This document shows positions 25,473-33,459 of a stretch of 64,000 nt of DNA, one piece after another. The translations under genes were made by a program, and so were the position numbers. This DNA is from an uncultured Roseovarius sp. (GTDB lineage: Bacteria > Pseudomonadota > Alphaproteobacteria > Rhodobacterales > Rhodobacteraceae). The notes below the pieces were generated by a model. The model had not been told where the DNA came from, ran no database searches, and worked only from the letters and a program-made list of their open reading frames with translations. The stretch is taken from assembly GCA_947499555.1 (NCBI GenBank), contig CANMOU010000003.1, positions 526,404 to 590,403 on the forward strand. Direction: 5' to 3'. Positions within the stretch are counted from its first letter, which is position 1, and each line of letters opens with the position of its first letter.

Positions 25473-25982
25473 ATGAGCAAATCAAAAAAGTCCGAATTCC
25501 GGCCTGATGATTATGTGGTCTACCCTGCGCATGGTGTGGGCCAGATCCTGTCCATCGAAAAGCAAGAGATCGCAGGCATCGAATTGGAACTCTTTGTGAT
25601 TTCTTTTGAGAAAGACAAGATGACGCTTCGGGTTCCGACGCACAAAGCAGCCGAGATCGGCATGCGCAGCCTGTCGAGCCCGGACGTCGTGTCCAAGGCG
25701 ATGACAACGCTTAAAGGCAAGGCCAAAGTGAAGCGGGCCATGTGGTCGCGCCGGGCGCAGGAGTATGAGCAAAAGATCAACTCCGGTGACCTTATTGCCA
25801 TTGCCGAAGTCGTCCGCGATTTGCACCGGACCGATGACCAGCGTGAGCAAAGCTATTCCGAACGTCAGCTTTACGAGGCCGCACTTGAGCGTCTGACACG
25901 TGAGGTTGCCGCCGTCAGCGGTGGCGATGAGGTTTCCGCCGCCAAGCAGGTGGATGACGTCTTGATCTCGCGCGCCGCGTGA
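25473..25982 (+). CDS. carD: CarD family transcriptional regulator
   Basis: The 169-residue protein has the CarD/Mfd-type RNA polymerase interaction domain in its first 70 residues (YVVYPAHGVGQILSIEKQEI) and a helical C-terminal DNA-binding domain (about 75-165). CarD binds the RNA polymerase beta subunit and stabilises open promoter complexes; in alphaproteobacteria it is linked to rRNA promoter control and viability. The gene has its own upstream region of about 150 bases after the fdxA terminator and a strong terminator behind it. Confidence 0.95.
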   Translation: MSKSKKSEFRPDDYVVYPAHGVGQILSIEKQEIAGIELELFVISFEKDKMTLRVPTHKAAEIGMRSLSSPDVVSKAMTTLKGKAKVKRAMWSRRAQEYEQKINSGDLIAIAEVVRDLHRTDDQREQSYSERQLYEAALERLTREVAAVSGGDEVSAAKQVDDVLISRAA

Positions 25983-26000
25983 TCTGATCGAAACGAACGG

Positions 26001-26027
26001 AAAGCCGCGCCTCCAAGCGCGGCTTTT
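26001..26027 (+). terminator. Rho-independent terminator of carD
   Basis: AAAGCCGCGC and GCGCGGCTTT form a ten-base stem with a CTCCAA loop, followed by more T residues. It lies 19 bases after the carD stop and directly before the end of convergent cobS. Confidence 0.95.
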
Positions 26028-26028
26028 T

Positions 26029-26784
26029 TCATGGCAGAAGGCAAAGCAGCACGGCGATTTCCACCACTTGCTGTGTCGCGCCAAGGATATCGCCTGTCTG
26101 CCCGCCGATTTTGGCCATGGCAAGGCGGCGCATGCCCCATGTCACAAGCGCCGCGCACAGCCCGGCAATGATGATCTGCCCACCAAGCAGGAAAATCCCC
26201 AGAACGATTGCAATCAGCACGGCCATTGTCGCGGCATTCTCGGGCACGGTGCCAACGCCATGTGACATGCCGCTGCTTCGCGCATGCGGCAAGCTCGTCA
26301 TCAGGACAGGCATTGCGGCCCGCGACAAGAGCGCAACCGCCAAGAGGGCCGGAACGGCAATCTGTGGCCCAGCCGCAAACAAGGCGGAGAGTGCCACCCA
26401 TCTTGCTGCGAGCGAAAGGACCAGCGCAATAACGCCATAAGCGCCAATTCGGCTGTCTTTCATGATCTCAAGGCGCCGTTCCGCCGTCCAACCGCCCCAA
26501 AGGCCATCTGCGGTATCCGACAAGCCGTCTTCGTGCATGGCGCCGGTCGAGATAACGAGAATGCTGAGCGAGACCAAAGCGCTTACCGGTGCGCCCCAGC
26601 CAATCCAAATCGCGACTAATCCACCGATCGCGGCCAGACCAGCGGGGATCAAGCCGACAAGGGGATAAGCCCACGCTGCGCGCGAGGCGCGAGAGGCGTC
26701 TCGCACCTTCACCGGGACACGTGTCAGAAGGCTCAGGGCAAGCGGCAGATCCTGCCAATGCATAAGCTCTTGGTCGTTTTTCAT
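26029..26784 (-). CDS. cobS: Adenosylcobinamide-GDP ribazoletransferase CobS
   Basis: The 251-residue integral membrane enzyme has the family signature [20 protein letters not shown] and about six membrane segments. It joins adenosylcobinamide-GDP to alpha-ribazole in the last steps of cobalamin synthesis. The ATG at 26784 is chosen; an in-frame ATG seven codons later is possible. It is transcribed divergently from cobT across about 80 bases, too short for a cobalamin riboswitch, and I see none. A very long antisense frame through cobT upstream of this start is an artefact of codon composition. Confidence 0.93.
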   Translation of the reverse strand: MKNDQELMHWQDLPLALSLLTRVPVKVRDASRASRAAWAYPLVGLIPAGLAAIGGLVAIWIGWGAPVSALVSLSILVISTGAMHEDGLSDTADGLWGGWTAERRLEIMKDSRIGAYGVIALVLSLAARWVALSALFAAGPQIAVPALLAVALLSRAAMPVLMTSLPHARSSGMSHGVGTVPENAATMAVLIAIVLGIFLLGGQIIIAGLCAALVTWGMRRLAMAKIGGQTGDILGATQQVVEIAVLLCLLP

Positions 26785-26866
26785 GCCAAACGCGGCCTTT
26801 TTCATCTGTGCCCTGACTTTAGCCTGCGATACACGAAGAGATGCCATACATGCAAATGGGGACCAC

Positions 26867-27883
26867 ATGATCGCCAATTTCGCCACGAAAGCGGCTGTGA
26901 AAGAAGCTTTGGACCACCTCCCAGAGATAGATGCAGCTGCATTTGAACTGGCTGCTGCCCGCAATTCCGAATTGACCAAGCCACCCGGCGCGTTGGGGCG
27001 ACTGGAAGATCTGGCAATCTGGTATTGTGGCTGGCGCGGAACCGAAAAAGCGACGGTGGAGAAACCGCAAATCATTGTTTTTGCGGGAAACCACGGTGTC
27101 ATGGCCCAAGGTGTTTCGACCTTTCCTGCTGATGTCACGGCGCAGATGGTCGCGAATTTCAATTCCGGTGGTGCCGCGATCAACCAATTGGCCAAGGCGG
27201 CAGGTGCAACACTGAGCGTGAAGGCCCTGCAACTGGAGAGGCCAACCAAAGATTTCACCAAAGGGCCCGCGCTTGGCGAGGCAGAGTTTCTTGCCGCCAT
27301 GCAGGAAGGGGCAGAGGCCGTTGACCCGGCTGCGGATGTGCTTGTTGTTGGCGAAATGGGGATCGGAAACACCACATGCGCTGCCGCAATGGCATTGGCG
27401 CTTTTTGGCGGTGATGCAAAGGACTGGACCGGGGCAGGGACGGGCGTCAGCGGCCCCGCGTTACAAAACAAGGTCACGGTCGTGGCCCAGGGTGTGGCCG
27501 CGAACGAAACCTGCAAGGGGGACGGTCTGGAGACCTTGCGATGCCTCGGCGGGCGCGAGATTGCGGCCATGGCAGGGGCGATCATGGCAGCGCGGCTTTT
27601 GCGGATACCGGTCATTCTGGATGGCTTTATCTGCACCGCCGCGGCTGCGGCTCTGCAGGTCGAACATCCGGATGCCCTTGATCATACAGTCGCCGGTCAT
27701 GTCAGTGCCGAAACTGCCCATTCAAGGCTTCTGAGCCATATTCAAAAAGACCCGATCTTATCGCTCGGCATGCGCCTTGGCGAAGCCTCCGGCGGGGCCT
27801 TGGCCATCACTATCCTCAAATCCGCGCTGGCCTGCCATTCCGGAATGGCGACCTTTGCCGAAGCGGGCGTCAGTGACGGCTGA
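26867..27883 (+). CDS. cobT: Nicotinate-nucleotide-dimethylbenzimidazole phosphoribosyltransferase CobT
   Basis: The 338-residue enzyme makes alpha-ribazole phosphate, the lower-ligand precursor used by CobS. Visible motifs are [39 protein letters not shown] and the C-terminal catalytic Glu in FAEAGVSDG. The ATG at 26867 fits the family N-terminus. With cobS on the other strand it forms the lower-ligand assembly pair. Its TGA abuts the stop of the convergent antiporter gene with no base between. Confidence 0.95.
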   Translation: MIANFATKAAVKEALDHLPEIDAAAFELAAARNSELTKPPGALGRLEDLAIWYCGWRGTEKATVEKPQIIVFAGNHGVMAQGVSTFPADVTAQMVANFNSGGAAINQLAKAAGATLSVKALQLERPTKDFTKGPALGEAEFLAAMQEGAEAVDPAADVLVVGEMGIGNTTCAAAMALALFGGDAKDWTGAGTGVSGPALQNKVTVVAQGVAANETCKGDGLETLRCLGGREIAAMAGAIMAARLLRIPVILDGFICTAAAAALQVEHPDALDHTVAGHVSAETAHSRLLSHIQKDPILSLGMRLGEASGGALAITILKSALACHSGMATFAEAGVSDG

Positions 27884-29821
27884 TCACGCCTCCGAACGGT
27901 CCGTGTCCTCTTCGATACCGGCGGCCTCTTCTTCTTCCCGACGAGAGAGAAGCATGGTCTGCAACTCGGTTTCCAGTTCCTTGGCCCGCGCGATATAGGC
28001 TTTGTTTTCAATGGTCGGGATGTTTGGGTCCCAAAGAGCGGCAAGTTCACGCACCGAGCGGCGATCATAATGATAGAATGTCTTGTGCAACTCTGCCGAT
28101 TCAAATTCTGATAGACCAATGTTTTCAAGTACATAACGGCCTGCGCGCAAGGCGCTGTCAAAGACCTCTCGCACGATGTCATCCGCCCCCGCCTGGTACA
28201 GGCGGAACACATGCGTCCGGTCTCTGGCCCGGGCCACGATATGTAGATCAGGCCGTTCGCGCCGCGCAAAGGCAACAAGTCGCGTGGTCGCTTCGGGATC
28301 ATCCAAAGCGGCCACCAGAACCGATGCCGTGCCCAATCCGGCGGCATGCAGAAGCTCGGGCCGTCCCGGGTCACCCAGGAACCCCTTGATCCCAAATCTG
28401 CGCATACGCTGGATCGCCTCAAGGTCATGGTCCAGCACAACGGTATCAAACCCGCTTGAACGCACCATACGATTGACCACCTGACCAAACCGGCCGATCC
28501 CGGCAATGATGACCGGACCCTGGCTGTCGATCTCGTCGGCTTGCGGCACATCGCTGGTCTCGGTCATGCGATGCGAAAGCCAATCGTAAAGAATAAACAA
28601 AAGCGGTGTGATCAGCATTGAGATCGCAATCACAAGAAGCAGCGTTTCGCGCAGCTCGGTCGGGATCACATTGTGCTGACCTGAGAAATTGATCAGCACG
28701 AAGCCAAACTCTCCGGCCTGCGCAAGGCTTAGGGTAAAAAGCCACAGGTCACGTCCGTGAAGGCCGAAGAAGCGTCCAAGGACAAAAAGGATGCCCCCCT
28801 TGATCAGAATAAGCGAAAAGGTAAGCGCCAGAATTGTGAAGAATGACGCAAAGAGCAGCGAAAAGTTGATACCCGCGCCGACTGCGATGAAAAACAGGCC
28901 AAGCAGCAAACCCTTGAACGGTGCGATGTCGCTTTCAAGCTCGTGCCGAAACTCTGACGACGCCAAAACCAGACCGGCCAGGAAAGCGCCCAAAGCCGGG
29001 GAAAGACCCACAAGGCTCATGACAAAGGCGATACCAACCACAATCAGAAGGGCCAGCGCCGTGTACATCTCGCGCAGACGCGATGTATGGATAAAGCGAA
29101 AGACCGGGCGCGTCAGATAGACACCGGCGAGGATAATTCCGACAATCGCGCCTAGCGTGACAAGTGTCACGCCCCAGCCCGGTAGGCTTTGGATAAAGGA
29201 TTGTGCCGCCTCGATATTTGCGCCGCCGTGGTCGTCTCCGTGGGTGGCGTCGCTGGCCTCTGAGAGACGCTGCAACGTCTCGCCAAGGATCATGTCCGGG
29301 GTCTTGGGAAGCGCCAGCAGCGGCAAAAGCGCGAGCATTGGGATGACCGCGATATCCTGTGTCAGAAGCGTGGAAAAAGTCGACCGCCCGCCGCCGGTTT
29401 GCATCAACCCTTTTTCAGAAAGGGTTTGCAGCACAATGGCGGTCGAGGAGAGGGAAAAAACCAGCCCGATCGCCAACGCGACGCTCCAGCTGAGCCCCAG
29501 AAGCATGCAGGCCGCCATCACCGCAAGGGCAGTGATCGTGACCTGCAGACCGCCCAGACCCAGCAATTTGTGGCGCATTTCCCAAAGCGCCTTGGGTTCA
29601 AGCTCCAGTCCGATGAGAAAGAGCATCATCACCACGCCGAATTCAGCAAAATGCTGCAGCTCTTCTGCGGCATGCCCGCCTAGAAAACCCGGTATCTGGC
29701 CGATCACGATGCCCGCCGCCAGATAGCCCAGAACCGATCCAAGGCCCATGCGTGCGGCGATGGGCACCGCGATCACAGCGGCGGCTAGAAAGATTGTCGC
29801 CTGAAAGAAGAAGCCTTCCAT
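27884..29821 (-). CDS. CPA2 family K+/H+ antiporter with TrkA-N domain (KefB/KefC-like)
   Basis: The 645-residue protein has about 12-13 membrane segments in the first 400 residues (sodium/hydrogen exchanger fold). A cytoplasmic Rossmann domain begins at VIIAGIGRFGQVVNRMV and continues through LGDPGRPELLHAAG, the NAD-binding RCK/TrkA-N fold. This is the layout of KefB/KefC glutathione-gated potassium efflux systems; the gating ligand here is unknown. The C-terminus is charged and helical. It starts nine bases after the lrp-type regulator stop, so both are co-transcribed. Confidence 0.9.
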   Translation of the reverse strand: MEGFFFQATIFLAAAVIAVPIAARMGLGSVLGYLAAGIVIGQIPGFLGGHAAEELQHFAEFGVVMMLFLIGLELEPKALWEMRHKLLGLGGLQVTITALAVMAACMLLGLSWSVALAIGLVFSLSSTAIVLQTLSEKGLMQTGGGRSTFSTLLTQDIAVIPMLALLPLLALPKTPDMILGETLQRLSEASDATHGDDHGGANIEAAQSFIQSLPGWGVTLVTLGAIVGIILAGVYLTRPVFRFIHTSRLREMYTALALLIVVGIAFVMSLVGLSPALGAFLAGLVLASSEFRHELESDIAPFKGLLLGLFFIAVGAGINFSLLFASFFTILALTFSLILIKGGILFVLGRFFGLHGRDLWLFTLSLAQAGEFGFVLINFSGQHNVIPTELRETLLLVIAISMLITPLLFILYDWLSHRMTETSDVPQADEIDSQGPVIIAGIGRFGQVVNRMVRSSGFDTVVLDHDLEAIQRMRRFGIKGFLGDPGRPELLHAAGLGTASVLVAALDDPEATTRLVAFARRERPDLHIVARARDRTHVFRLYQAGADDIVREVFDSALRAGRYVLENIGLSEFESAELHKTFYHYDRRSVRELAALWDPNIPTIENKAYIARAKELETELQTMLLSRREEEEAAGIEEDTDRSEA

Positions 29822-29830
29822 GAAACCCCG

Positions 29831-30286
29831 TCAGAGAGGCAAGGGCGCATCCGCCTTGCATTGATCCATCACGATCTGCGACTGAACCTTGGCCACAGCA
29901 GGGTGCGGTAGCAGCACCTCGTGAATGAGCCGGTTAAGATCACGCAAATCCGTACAATACACACGTAACAGGTAATCCGAGCTTCCCGTCAACGTCCAGC
30001 CGCTCACAATCTCGGGCCGTGTTGACACAAGTCGTGTGAAACCTTTCGCCTGCTCCGGTCGGTGGCTTTCCAGTTGCACCTGCACGAAGGCCTGAACGTG
30101 AAGCCCAAGCTTATCTGCATTCAGCTTTGCCGTGTAAGACCGGATGAGCCCATCCTTTTCAAGCCGCGCCCGTCGGCGACCGATCTGGCTTGGCGATAGT
30201 CCAAGCGTCTCGCCAAGCTCTTGTGTTGTAAGCTGCGCGTCTTTCTGCAACTCGGATAGAAGCCTGATATCAGTGTCGTCAAACAT
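29831..30286 (-). CDS. Lrp/AsnC family transcriptional regulator
   Basis: The 151-residue protein has an N-terminal winged helix (DIRLLSELQKDAQLTTQELG, then GLSPSQIGRRRARLEKDGLI) and a C-terminal RAM ligand-binding domain with GWTLTGSSDYLLRVY. It is divergent from hppD, and the shared 135-bp region carries three dyad motifs, so it very probably senses tyrosine, phenylalanine or a related amino acid and controls hppD and itself. The antiporter gene follows in the same operon. Confidence 0.92.
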   Translation of the reverse strand: MFDDTDIRLLSELQKDAQLTTQELGETLGLSPSQIGRRRARLEKDGLIRSYTAKLNADKLGLHVQAFVQVQLESHRPEQAKGFTRLVSTRPEIVSGWTLTGSSDYLLRVYCTDLRDLNRLIHEVLLPHPAVAKVQSQIVMDQCKADAPLPL

Positions 30287-30377
30287 ATGCGGAAATTATG
30301 CATAGATAGATACTTTCTTGCAAGTTTTGTGCAAAAATTTCCACGATCTGGCCGAAGAATGCGCAAAAACTGTGCGC
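30287..30377. promoter_or_regulatory. Three Lrp-like dyad sites between the regulator gene and hppD
   Basis: Three related imperfect palindromes occur: ATGCGGAAATTATGCAT (30287-30303), TTGCAAGTTTTGTGCAA (30318-30334) and ATGCGCAAAAACTGTGCGCT (30359-30378). Each has TGC/GCA arms and an A/T-rich centre, as known for Lrp/AsnC operators. They are spaced about 31 and 42 bases apart, near multiples of a helical turn. Confidence 0.65.
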
Positions 30378-30421
30378 TATAGGACCTATTTTCAAAAGGT
30401 AGCCTCAGTAGGAGCTGACCA

Positions 30422-31513
30422 ATGGGTCCTTTTCCACATGACCGCCCGCAATCGATCATCACGCCCGAGAACCCCGCGGGAACCGATGGTTTTGAATTTG
30501 TCGAGTTTGCACATCAAGATCCCCAGGAATTGCGGGATTTGTTCGCACAGATGGGCTACGAGCACGTGGCCAATCACAAGACGCGGTCGATCGAGCTTTG
30601 GCAGCAAGGCGACATCACTTATGTGCTCAACGCCGATGAAGACAGCTTTGGCGGTCAGTTCGCGAAAGAACACGGGCCCTGCGCACCCGCGATGGGTTGG
30701 CGCGTGGTGGATGCCGAGCACGCATTTAAGCGTGCCGTCTCATTGGGTGCCACTCCGTATGATGGGCAAGGCAAGGTTCTCGACGTTCCGGCCATCTCCG
30801 GGATTGGCGGCAGCCTGATCTACTTCATTGATCAGTATCACGCGACATCGCCCTATAATGAAGAATACACTTGGCTTAAGACATCAAAGCCCGAAGGTGT
30901 CGGGTTCTACTATCTCGATCACCTGACCCACAACGTCTATCGCGGCAACATGGACAAGTGGTTTGCCTTCTACAGCAAACTGTTCAATTTCCGCGAAATC
31001 CGGTTTTTCGATATCGAGGGCAAGTTCACCGGGCTGTTTTCCCGCGCACTGACCTCGCCCTGCGGGCGCATCCGCATTCCGATCAACGAGGATCGTGGCG
31101 AGACCGGTCAGATCGTCAGCTATCTCAAGAAATACAAGGGCGAGGGCATCCAGCACATCGCCGTGGGCGCGCATGACATCTATGACGCCACAGACGAGAT
31201 CGCGGCGCGCGGTCTGCGCTTCATGCCGGGGCCCAACGATGCCTATTACGAGATGTCCAAGACCCGCGTGCAGGGCCATGAAGAGCCGCTGGACAGAATG
31301 AAGAAACACGGCATCCTGATCGACGGCGAAGGCGTCGTCGATGGCGGCGAGACGCGCATCCTGTTGCAGGTCTTCTCGAAAACCGTGATCGGGCCGATTT
31401 TCTTCGAGTTCATCCAGCGCAAGGGCGATGACGGGTTTGGCGAGGGCAATTTCAAGGCACTTTTCGAGTCGATCGAGCGCGAGCAGATTGAAAGCGGCGA
31501 GATCGCAGCTTAG
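30422..31513 (+). CDS. hppD: 4-hydroxyphenylpyruvate dioxygenase
   Basis: The 363-residue iron enzyme converts 4-hydroxyphenylpyruvate to homogentisate in tyrosine breakdown. The metal ligands are visible: His in LDHLTHNVYRG, His in IQHIAVGAHDIYD, and Glu in IFFEFIQRKGDDGFGEGNF, which is the family C-terminal signature. AGGAG seven bases before the ATG supports the start. The downstream homogentisate genes are not in the window. Regulation by the divergent Lrp-type protein is likely. Confidence 0.96.
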   Translation: MGPFPHDRPQSIITPENPAGTDGFEFVEFAHQDPQELRDLFAQMGYEHVANHKTRSIELWQQGDITYVLNADEDSFGGQFAKEHGPCAPAMGWRVVDAEHAFKRAVSLGATPYDGQGKVLDVPAISGIGGSLIYFIDQYHATSPYNEEYTWLKTSKPEGVGFYYLDHLTHNVYRGNMDKWFAFYSKLFNFREIRFFDIEGKFTGLFSRALTSPCGRIRIPINEDRGETGQIVSYLKKYKGEGIQHIAVGAHDIYDATDEIAARGLRFMPGPNDAYYEMSKTRVQGHEEPLDRMKKHGILIDGEGVVDGGETRILLQVFSKTVIGPIFFEFIQRKGDDGFGEGNFKALFESIEREQIESGEIAA

Positions 31514-31515
31514 TG

Positions 31516-31541
31516 ACGCGGCCCCCTTGTGAGGGCCGCGT
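31516..31541. terminator. Hairpin between convergent hppD and the ankyrin gene
   Basis: ACGCGGCCC pairs with GGGCCGCGT in a perfect nine-base stem with an eight-base loop. It lies two bases after the hppD stop. It lacks a strong T run, so it may act as a weak bidirectional terminator or protect the 3' end. Confidence 0.6.
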
Positions 31542-31547
31542 GTTGGG

Positions 31548-33272
31548 TTATTGCTGCGTAAGGAGGTGCAGCACTTCTTTGTCATCATGGCCTTCGGCGA
31601 GCGTGGCGAGTGTTGTGCCCTTGCCATCTGTCACGGTGGTGTCGGCACCATGATCTAGCAGCGCTTGCACCGCGTTCGGGTGATTGTTGCCCACGGCCAC
31701 AGCGAGGGGTGTGAGCCAATCGGTTTGGGCCGGTGCGTCGCCGGGGCGGATGTCGGCAAAGCGCATATTTAGGCGGGCAGGGTCCTCGGACAGGCGCTTT
31801 TCCAGTTGCACGGTGTTGCCGCGCGCGGCGGCGGTGAAGATGTCCATTTCCTGGGTGTCGAGCAGGGCAATGATGTCGGCGTGACCTGCGTGGATAGCCC
31901 AGCCGATGGGCGGCTGGTGGTAACTGTCGTCGCGGATCGTCGGATTAGCGCCTGCGTCCAGCAACAAATCGACCATCACCAGATCACCGCGCAGCGCGGC
32001 TTCGTGCAGCGGGGTGCGTCCAGGTCGCAGGTTCAAGTCGAATCCCAATGAAATCATGGTCTTGAGCGCGGGAAGATTGCCCAGTTTGACCGCATCGCAC
32101 AGCATGTCGCGCGGCCGGACGTGCATCTTCAGGTCGGGCGCATCCGCCAGCAAAGCCTGCGCTTTTTCCAGCTCACCAGCCATGCAGGCCATTTCGAACG
32201 CATCCTTCGCACTGCCAGGATCGGTATCCGCCCCGGCCTCGGCCAGCAGCGTGGCAATCCCGGTCTGGCCCAGAAGCAGAGCCGCCTGATAGGGCGTCTT
32301 GCCGTGCGTGCGGTTGTCATAGCTGTCATCGGGCGTGTCCAGATCCGCGCCATGATCGATCAGCAGGCGCACCCGGTCGGCAAAGCCGCGATGAATGGCC
32401 TGGAACATCTGAAAGCGCATCGTCGCGGACGGGTGCGGCACAAGCTGGTCGCCGACCTGCAGATACCAGTTGTTCTTGTCCGCCGCGGTCAGCCCGTGAT
32501 CCAGAAGCAGTTTCAGCCAAGCATTGTCGGACTCGAAACACCGGTTATAGGCGGCCTGACTGTCATTGGGGTTGGCCCCGGCCGCCAGAAGGGCGCGGGC
32601 AAAGGGGAACATGTCGGGATGCTCGGGCTGGTTGACGGGGCCGCCTTCGCCCTGGCCAAAGACGCCGGTCAGCGCGGTAAAACGATATTGCCCGCCCCAC
32701 ATGTAATACGCGTTGGGATCCGCGCCCCGGTCCAGCAGAACCTGCCCGGCGGGCCAGGACGAGCGGCCCGGCATGCGAGCATAGGAGGCATACATCAGAG
32801 GCGGCCACATGAAAAAACCGCCGGGCTTGTTCAGCAGGGCCGGGTCACGGTCGAGCCACGCCGCCACCCGCGCCGCGTCCCCGATCGCAGCGGCGGTGTA
32901 GATGCTGGCCTGGGCAATCTCTGGCTGTTCTGCCAGCAGGTCCGCGGCCATCTGAAACCGCTTTGGTCCGAAATCCGGCACATCGCCATAGGCCACGGTC
33001 ACCAGGTCGAGAAAGCGGTTGGCATTCTGGTCGCCGGAATGATCGTGCGTGCCGTCGATATGGGCCTTGAGGCGGGTCCAGCTTGAAAACCCGTGGCTGC
33101 GGGCGACGACCAGCTGCGCCTGCTGCAGGGAAATCGCGGCGGGATCGCCGAAATAGGGTCCGACCTGTTTCAGTGCATCGTGGCTATGTGCGCGCACGGC
33201 TTTCAGCAGCGTCTTGGCACGTTTCTTGAGGTTTTCAAGATTGTGTGAGGGCGGAAGGGGCGTAAACGCCAT
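31548..33272 (-). CDS. Large ankyrin-repeat protein
   Basis: The start at 33272 is preceded by a near-perfect AAAGGAGG and gives 574 residues. The N-terminal segment (about 1-90: LPPSHNLENLKKRAKTLLKA, then GFSSWTRLKAHI) is found on many bacterial ankyrin proteins. The remainder has at least six ankyrin units, e.g. GRTPLHEAALRGDLVMVDLL and LTPLAVAVGNNHPNAVQALL. No signal peptide is seen, so it should be cytoplasmic and act by binding proteins. Partner unknown. An open frame upstream of 33272 lacks a ribosome-binding site. Confidence 0.88.
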   Translation of the reverse strand: MAFTPLPPSHNLENLKKRAKTLLKAVRAHSHDALKQVGPYFGDPAAISLQQAQLVVARSHGFSSWTRLKAHIDGTHDHSGDQNANRFLDLVTVAYGDVPDFGPKRFQMAADLLAEQPEIAQASIYTAAAIGDAARVAAWLDRDPALLNKPGGFFMWPPLMYASYARMPGRSSWPAGQVLLDRGADPNAYYMWGGQYRFTALTGVFGQGEGGPVNQPEHPDMFPFARALLAAGANPNDSQAAYNRCFESDNAWLKLLLDHGLTAADKNNWYLQVGDQLVPHPSATMRFQMFQAIHRGFADRVRLLIDHGADLDTPDDSYDNRTHGKTPYQAALLLGQTGIATLLAEAGADTDPGSAKDAFEMACMAGELEKAQALLADAPDLKMHVRPRDMLCDAVKLGNLPALKTMISLGFDLNLRPGRTPLHEAALRGDLVMVDLLLDAGANPTIRDDSYHQPPIGWAIHAGHADIIALLDTQEMDIFTAAARGNTVQLEKRLSEDPARLNMRFADIRPGDAPAQTDWLTPLAVAVGNNHPNAVQALLDHGADTTVTDGKGTTLATLAEGHDDKEVLHLLTQQ

Positions 33273-33459
33273 CCTGGGCCTCCTTTCGTAACGTCCGGTA
33301 CCCGCGCCCTCGGACCTGAAAAGAGGTTCGAAAGTTGTCTTGGTCTTCTCAACAGATGGGCTTGGCCCTTCCCGCGGATCAGGCGCCGTCTGCACGGCAA
33401 CCCTAATCTCTCACGAAACCGGTTCGATTCAAAGCGGAAATCTTGGCAAAATCCTTGGG

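Noticed and set aside
26785-26866. Possible cobalamin riboswitch between cobS and cobT
   Set aside because: The interval is about 80 bp, far shorter than the riboswitch, and no B12-box-like sequence is present.
26785-27636. Antisense frame continuous with cobS through most of cobT, giving a 535-residue reading
   Set aside because: CobS has a fixed length of about 250 residues and its motifs all lie below 26784; cobT on the plus strand has every family motif. The extension is a codon-composition artefact.
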